Below are positions 52,764 to 56,764 of a DNA stretch of 56,764 nt, piece by piece. The stretch lies in contig CALUPY010000017.1 of assembly GCA_944322755.1 (NCBI GenBank), positions 1 through 56,764 on the forward strand, written 5' to 3'. The position numbers and the translations under genes were made by a program. Under the pieces are notes generated by a model that did not search any database, was not told the DNA's origin, and saw only the letters and a program-made list of their open reading frames with translations. This DNA is from Candidatus Gastranaerophilales bacterium (GTDB lineage Bacteria > Cyanobacteriota > Vampirovibrionia > Gastranaerophilales > Gastranaerophilaceae). Within the stretch, counting starts at the first letter, position 1. Each line of letters starts with the position of its first letter.

Positions 52764-54902
52764 ATGAAAAAGCTGGTATTAATGTTAGCTGTTGCAATGT
52801 TTTTTGCGGGGATTCGCGCAAATGCCTATGACGAATATCAACAGCCAGTATCTCCATATTACACCTCCGGCGTGCAATATCTAAAATCACATCAGTACAC
52901 GAATGCAATAACAGAACTCAAAAAAGCTTTACGGGAAAATCCGAATGATACATCAGCAAGAATTCAGCTGATAAATGCATATCTTGCCCGTGCCGCATAT
53001 TTCAATAATCAGGCAAAGCAGTACAACAAATCCGCAAACGACTTGCGTTCAGGTCTGTTTTATATGAAATACTATTCGACCTCACCTATTGACGCAGCGA
53101 TGATGACGAATATTCAGGCGACTGAAAATAACCTCAACATAGTTATGAGTTCTGTTGATTCTGACAATTCGCCAAAAGCGCATTTCGAAAGAGGAAAAAT
53201 CCTCCGCTCTCAGGGAGAATTTGCCGCAGCTGCTATTGAATACCATGCAGCCCAGCTTGACACTTCTTTCAAAAAAGATTCTTCGATTGCTCTTGGTGAT
53301 ATTTATTACATTTTAAATCTGAATGAGCAGGCGGCAAATTTCTATGAACAGGCCATAAAATGTGATGCCTCAAATGTCGAAACCCATTTAAAACTTGCCC
53401 GTGTATATGAACGCCTTGGTCAAACAGATAAGGCAATAAACGAGTATAACTGCGCATTGACAAAGTCGGATGAAAATCAGGATATTCTGCTTTCTCTGGA
53501 AACCATCTGGAGACAGAAAATTGCAGAAGAACCAGAAAACGCTGAAGCCCACGCAAATCTCGGTGCAGTGCTTCAGAAAAAAGGTGATTTTGCAAATGCA
53601 CTGACAGAATATCAGACTGCTGAAAAAATAAATCCTACAAATGTAACGACCAGAATGAATCTCGGTACATTATACCAGCAGCAGAACAACTTTGACGCAG
53701 CCATTCAGGCGTATGATTCTATTTTAAGGCTGTACCCGAATAACAAAATGGCATACTACTACAAAGCACAATGTCTAAAAGCACAGGGACTAAAAGATGC
53801 AGCTATACAAAACTACAAACTTGCTTTGAATCTGGACACAAACGACGAAAATATAAAAAGCGAATTGTTCGATATGTACAAACAGACAATGACACCCGAA
53901 GAACTTCTTGCATATATGTATACAGAACTTCAAAAAACACCAGGAGATGCTCTTGCTACATACAATTATGCTTACGAACTCCACAAAGCAAACAAACTTG
54001 ATGACGCGATTACTTATTATAAGCAATCAATAAAACTTAATCCGAATTACCCGAATGCATATATAAATCTAGCTCAGGTATACAGGCAGAAAAGCGACTA
54101 TAATGCTGCAAAACAGATACTGGTTGACGCAAAAAGCCTTTTCCCCGAAAATGGAGATATAAAAAAGCATCTTGCATCTGTTGAAGCTGAAACAGGTTCT
54201 ATTATGTACAGCGATGCAGCAAAGCTCTATCAGCAGCAAAAATACAATGAAGCAATAGCCATCTACAACAAAATCCAGCCGGCAACAGCAGAATCGAATC
54301 TGGGATTGGGTGCCTGCTATCAGGCATTGAACAATTATCAGGCGGCTATAGAATACTTTAAAAAGGCATTCGCTCTGGATGGTACGAATGCTGATACCGC
54401 TTATTATATCGGCCTTGCTTATTCAAACCTCGATGATTTTGCGAACGCAAAACTATACGCAAACAAAGCACTAGCAATCGATAAAAATAACAAAAATGCG
54501 AAAGATTTGCTAACATACACTGTAGAACAGGAAAACATAGCTCTTCTTGATAAAGCAATGGGATTTTATGAGAAAAAACAACTCACTGAAGCTCTTGATT
54601 TGATAAACAAAGCACTGGCGCAGGATTCAACAGATGCAAACGCATATTATTACAGAGCACTTGTTTATGATGAACAGAAAAAATACAATGAGGCAATTGC
54701 CGATTATTCAAATGCTTTAAAAAATAATCCTGAAATGACTATTGTTTATTATGCAATGGCCATTGATTATGATTATCTGAAACAGTTCAAGAATGCTCTG
54801 GTTAACTATAAAAAATTCCTTGCTTCAACAAAAGAGCAGAATGAATACACAAAATACTCCCAGCAGAGAGTAAAGGACCTGCATCAATATGACACTCCCT
54901 AG
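52764..54902 (+). CDS. Secreted TPR-repeat protein
   Basis: 712 residues with signal peptide (MKKLVLMLAVAMFFAGIRANA). Nearly the whole mature chain is tetratricopeptide repeats of about 34 residues (patterns like AYYNLGxxYxxxxxxxxAxxxYxxALxxxPxx), around 15-18 of them, e.g. NAEAHANLGAVLQKKGDFAN and DANAYYYRALVYDEQKKYNE. TPR arrays are protein-binding scaffolds; here in the periplasm or outer membrane. Ends inside the dus start (14-base overlap). Confidence 0.9.
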   Translation: MKKLVLMLAVAMFFAGIRANAYDEYQQPVSPYYTSGVQYLKSHQYTNAITELKKALRENPNDTSARIQLINAYLARAAYFNNQAKQYNKSANDLRSGLFYMKYYSTSPIDAAMMTNIQATENNLNIVMSSVDSDNSPKAHFERGKILRSQGEFAAAAIEYHAAQLDTSFKKDSSIALGDIYYILNLNEQAANFYEQAIKCDASNVETHLKLARVYERLGQTDKAINEYNCALTKSDENQDILLSLETIWRQKIAEEPENAEAHANLGAVLQKKGDFANALTEYQTAEKINPTNVTTRMNLGTLYQQQNNFDAAIQAYDSILRLYPNNKMAYYYKAQCLKAQGLKDAAIQNYKLALNLDTNDENIKSELFDMYKQTMTPEELLAYMYTELQKTPGDALATYNYAYELHKANKLDDAITYYKQSIKLNPNYPNAYINLAQVYRQKSDYNAAKQILVDAKSLFPENGDIKKHLASVEAETGSIMYSDAAKLYQQQKYNEAIAIYNKIQPATAESNLGLGACYQALNNYQAAIEYFKKAFALDGTNADTAYYIGLAYSNLDDFANAKLYANKALAIDKNNKNAKDLLTYTVEQENIALLDKAMGFYEKKQLTEALDLINKALAQDSTDANAYYYRALVYDEQKKYNEAIADYSNALKNNPEMTIVYYAMAIDYDYLKQFKNALVNYKKFLASTKEQNEYTKYSQQRVKDLHQYDTP

Positions 54903-55854
54903 TCTGAAAATCGGAAGTGTGGAAGTAAAAAGCAGGGTTATGCTTGCGCCAATGGCGGGAATCACTGATGTAGTTTTAAGGCAATTGATTAGAAAATATT
55001 CAAAAAATTGTCTTTTGACAACAGAAATGATTAGCTCGGAAGCTCTTATGCAAAAAAAAGGCGGAGAAATTCTTGAATACAAAGAGAATGAATATCCTTT
55101 GGCGTTTCAGATATCAGGACATAAACCTTTTATGATGGCAAAAGCTGCAAAAATGTTGTCAGACAGAGCATCTATAATTGATATAAATATGGGCTGTCCT
55201 GTAAACAAAGTAGTGAAAGGCGGAGACGGTTCCGCATTAATGAAAACACCCGAACTTGCCGCAGATATAGTAAAAGCAGTAAAAGATGCGACTGAATTGC
55301 CTGTCAGCGTAAAATTCAGGCTCGGTTATACAGCAGACACAAAAAATTATATGGAATTTGCAAAGCTTATGCAAGACGCGGGTGCAGACGCTATGACGAT
55401 TCATTGCAGAACTCGTTCCCAGATGTACGGTGGAAAAGCAGACTGGTCAGCACTTTCTGATATAAAAAAAGAGATTAGTGTACCGGTTTTTGCTAACGGG
55501 GACATAATCTCGCCTGAAACAGCAAAGGAATGCATAGAAACCTCTAATGTTGACGGAGTAGCAGTAGCTCGCGGTGTACTCGGTCATCCGGATCTCATAT
55601 ACAGGATAGAACACTACTTTGAAACAGGAAAGATTATTGATTCGGTTGATATAAAAACGAGAATAGAATTAATAAAAGAACATTTGAATGAAGAAATAAA
55701 ACTGCGCGGAGAGCTCGGCGGAATAAGATTTACCAGAAAATTTTATCCGTTTTATATTCGGGGTGTTCACGGGGCGCCGGCATTAAGACACGCTCTTGTA
55801 ACAGAAGACAGTTATGACAAAATTATCAATATTTTGGATTCAATCAATGGATAA
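54889..55854 (+). CDS. dus: tRNA-dihydrouridine synthase
   Basis: 321 residues, a FMN TIM-barrel enzyme reducing uridines in the tRNA D-loop. LAPMAGITDVVLRQ, INMGCPVNKVVKGGDGSALM with the catalytic Cys, VSVKFRLGY, TIHCRTRSQMYGG, ANGDI and the ARGVLGHP end motif are complete; most like DusB. The ribosome binding site AAAGGAC lies in the TPR gene. Confidence 0.94.
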   Translation: MTLPSLKIGSVEVKSRVMLAPMAGITDVVLRQLIRKYSKNCLLTTEMISSEALMQKKGGEILEYKENEYPLAFQISGHKPFMMAKAAKMLSDRASIIDINMGCPVNKVVKGGDGSALMKTPELAADIVKAVKDATELPVSVKFRLGYTADTKNYMEFAKLMQDAGADAMTIHCRTRSQMYGGKADWSALSDIKKEISVPVFANGDIISPETAKECIETSNVDGVAVARGVLGHPDLIYRIEHYFETGKIIDSVDIKTRIELIKEHLNEEIKLRGELGGIRFTRKFYPFYIRGVHGAPALRHALVTEDSYDKIINILDSING

Positions 55855-56113
55855 AACGCAAAAACACTATTTTACATACATAATTCTAACAGAACGAAAT
55901 ACATACTACTGCGGATATACTGATGATCTAGAAAAACGTTTTGAAAAACACAAGGCCGGTCTTGCCGCAAAATATACCAGAGCCAACAAACCGGTTAAAT
56001 TTGTTTATACAAAAGAGTTCCGGACAAAATCGGAGGCAATGAAGGAAGAATGTCGTATAAAAGCAATGACTAGAAAACAGAAAGAGGCTCTTATTTGTAG
56101 TAATAAATATTAA
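55847..56113 (+). CDS. GIY-YIG nuclease-like protein (UPF0213 type)
   Basis: 88 residues from ATG 55847, overlapping dus by 8 bases; a longer upstream frame inside dus is less likely. GIY-YIG domain: YFTYIILTE and YYCGYTDDLEKRFEKHKAG, with the Arg and a downstream Glu (KEECRIK). Stand-alone small GIY-YIG proteins are common; function not settled. Translated in coupling with dus. Confidence 0.86.
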   Translation: MDKTQKHYFTYIILTERNTYYCGYTDDLEKRFEKHKAGLAAKYTRANKPVKFVYTKEFRTKSEAMKEECRIKAMTRKQKEALICSNKY

Positions 56114-56154
56114 GCTGAAGCATATTTATACTAAGTTTTTTACTTTTAAAGATA

Positions 56155-56192
56155 CAGACTCCATTATCTCGGTAATGTTGGTGTTGAGTCTG
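56155..56192. repeat. Hairpin downstream of the GIY-YIG gene
   Basis: CAGACTC (56155-56161) pairs with GAGTCTG (56186-56192) over a 24-nt loop; no T-tract follows immediately. Possibly transcript end or repeat fragment. Confidence 0.4.
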
Positions 56193-56235
56193 TGCTAGGA
56201 TTATTGCCAGACTTACAATCATTCTTTAAAAGAAT

Positions 56236-56414
56236 TGTCATGCTGGCGGATTTTGGCAAGTGCGCCGTGTGCCCGAAGGGCACCCGCACGTCCTGCGAAG
56301 GAATTTGATACGAGTGAATTTTTTGCTAAGCAAAAATGAACGAGTGAAAAAATTCCGAGCTGCCAATAATCCAAGACTCTGTTTCAGCATCTTACCGGCG
56401 GCGCAGGTTGCGCT
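56236..56414. repeat. Interspersed repeat C, copy 1 (179 bp)
   Basis: Matches 56585-56764 with one 1-bp indel and few substitutions, mostly in GTGTGCCCGAAGGGCACCC versus GTGTGAACGAAGTGAACCC. It contains an inner hairpin TTTTTGC/GCAAAAA and an outer GAATTTTTT/AAAAAATTC pairing flanked by CGAGTGA twice. Contiguous with repeat B on the right. Confidence 0.9.
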
Positions 56415-56488
56415 ATACGTCAAGTGTGTAAGATCCTGAACAGACACGACTGTTGTGGCGTTCCGGATTTTGCGCTTCAGGATGACAT
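56383..56488. repeat. Mosaic palindromic repeat B, right copy (106 bp)
   Basis: Same element as 157-262, same orientation, same length; overlaps the tail of repeat C. The 60-bp right part differs by about one base. Confidence 0.85.
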
Positions 56489-56513
56489 ATCATTTCATGT
56501 TTTCGTTCCTCGT

Positions 56514-56561
56514 CATTGCGAGGAGTGAAACGACGAAGCAATCCAGTCAACCAACGTTGCT
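56514..56561. repeat. Repeat A core, diverged copy
   Basis: CGTCATTGCGAGGAGTGAAACGACGAAGCAATCCAG shows the same two ends as repeat A (1-77) with a different middle, then GTCAACCAACGTTGCTTGTTTC. Confidence 0.7.
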
Positions 56562-56584
56562 TGTTTCTATGGATTGCCGCGCCA

Positions 56585-56764
56585 TGTCATGCTGGCGGAT
56601 TTTGGCAAGTGCGCCGTGTGAACGAAGTGAACCCAGCACGTCCTGCGAAGGAATTTGATACGAGTGAATTTTTTGCAAAGCAAAAAAGAACGAGTGAAAA
56701 AATTCCGAGCTGCCAATAATCCAAGACTCTGTTTCAGCATCTTACCGGCGGCGCAGGTTGCGCT
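56585..56764. repeat. Interspersed repeat C, copy 2, cut by window end
   Basis: Second copy of the unit, 349 bp downstream of the first; the window ends at the same motif where copy 1 runs into repeat B, so the array probably continues beyond the end. Confidence 0.85.

Noticed and set aside
1-56764. CRISPR arrays, insertion sequences, tRNA or rRNA genes
   Set aside because: No regularly spaced short repeats, transposase frames, or cloverleaf and rRNA signatures were seen by eye; a tRNAscan-SE run would be decisive for tRNAs.

Overview
This window looks like a chromosomal segment of a low-GC, Gram-negative, gut-type member of the non-photosynthetic Cyanobacteria (Melainabacteria/Vampirovibrionia, probably Gastranaerophilales). 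That placement is inferred from gene content, not from a marker tree. The supporting features are a YidC with the large periplasmic insertion typical of cyanobacterial YidC, a SpoIIIAA-like ATPase with a C-terminal R3H domain (the Ycf45 type), an lpxD-lpxC-fabZ-lpxA lipid A cluster, a two-partner-secretion outer-membrane transporter and an MlaE permease. No phage, CRISPR, insertion sequence or tRNA gene was recognised.

Layout. 1-960 and 56114-56764 are gene-free and built from the same family of mosaic palindromic repeats, so the gene-bearing stretch lies between repeat islands. 0.96-6.7 kb: an oversized phosphohexomutase, a TpsB-type transporter with a small overlapping secreted protein, and two tandem secreted paralogues. 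6.8-7.7 kb: a large-type SRP RNA with Alu domain, then an AT-rich region with two strong hairpin terminators and a possible structured RNA. 7.7-12.4 kb: GH38 alpha-mannosidase diverging from a membrane-anchored phospholipase-D-family protein, then a small unknown. 12.6-15.8 kb: lipid A genes. 15.9-18.9 kb: U32 peptidase/tRNA hydroxylase family, YqeG phosphatase, RHH regulator, Mini-III RNase, ribosomal protein S20. 19-23.9 kb: R3H ATPase, an unknown membrane protein, YidC. 23.9-24.1 kb: probable 6S RNA. 24.2-27.4 kb: lysA, diadenylate cyclase, KDPG aldolase and a Cys-rich small protein.

27.5-31 kb holds the most intriguing unit: a DUF4914 P-loop protein and, 1 nt later, an uncharacterised 533-residue protein whose C-terminal third resembles an ADP-ribosyltransferase fold. 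31-36.7 kb: metF, a Xer recombinase, an unknown, a DUF3800 protein, a small secreted protein and a divergent 4-alpha-glucanotransferase. 36.9-42 kb: a split, archaeal-style glutamate synthase in three genes with extra ferredoxin domains. 42-45 kb: amino-acid permease, MlaE, branched-chain aminotransferase. 45.3-56.1 kb: mostly housekeeping operons (Gfo/Idh oxidoreductase-phosphatidyltransferase-trmL-nnrD; hom-thrC-def-fmt-aroH on the minus strand; TPR protein-dus-GIY-YIG).

Functionally the window combines outer-membrane and envelope biogenesis, nitrogen assimilation and amino-acid synthesis (glutamate, lysine, threonine, branched chain, chorismate branch), RNA maturation, and secretion. Recurrent local features are short overlaps between consecutive genes, convergent genes with overlapping 3' ends, and several genes with a -10 box only 6-7 nt before the start codon and no Shine-Dalgarno, suggesting leaderless mRNAs.
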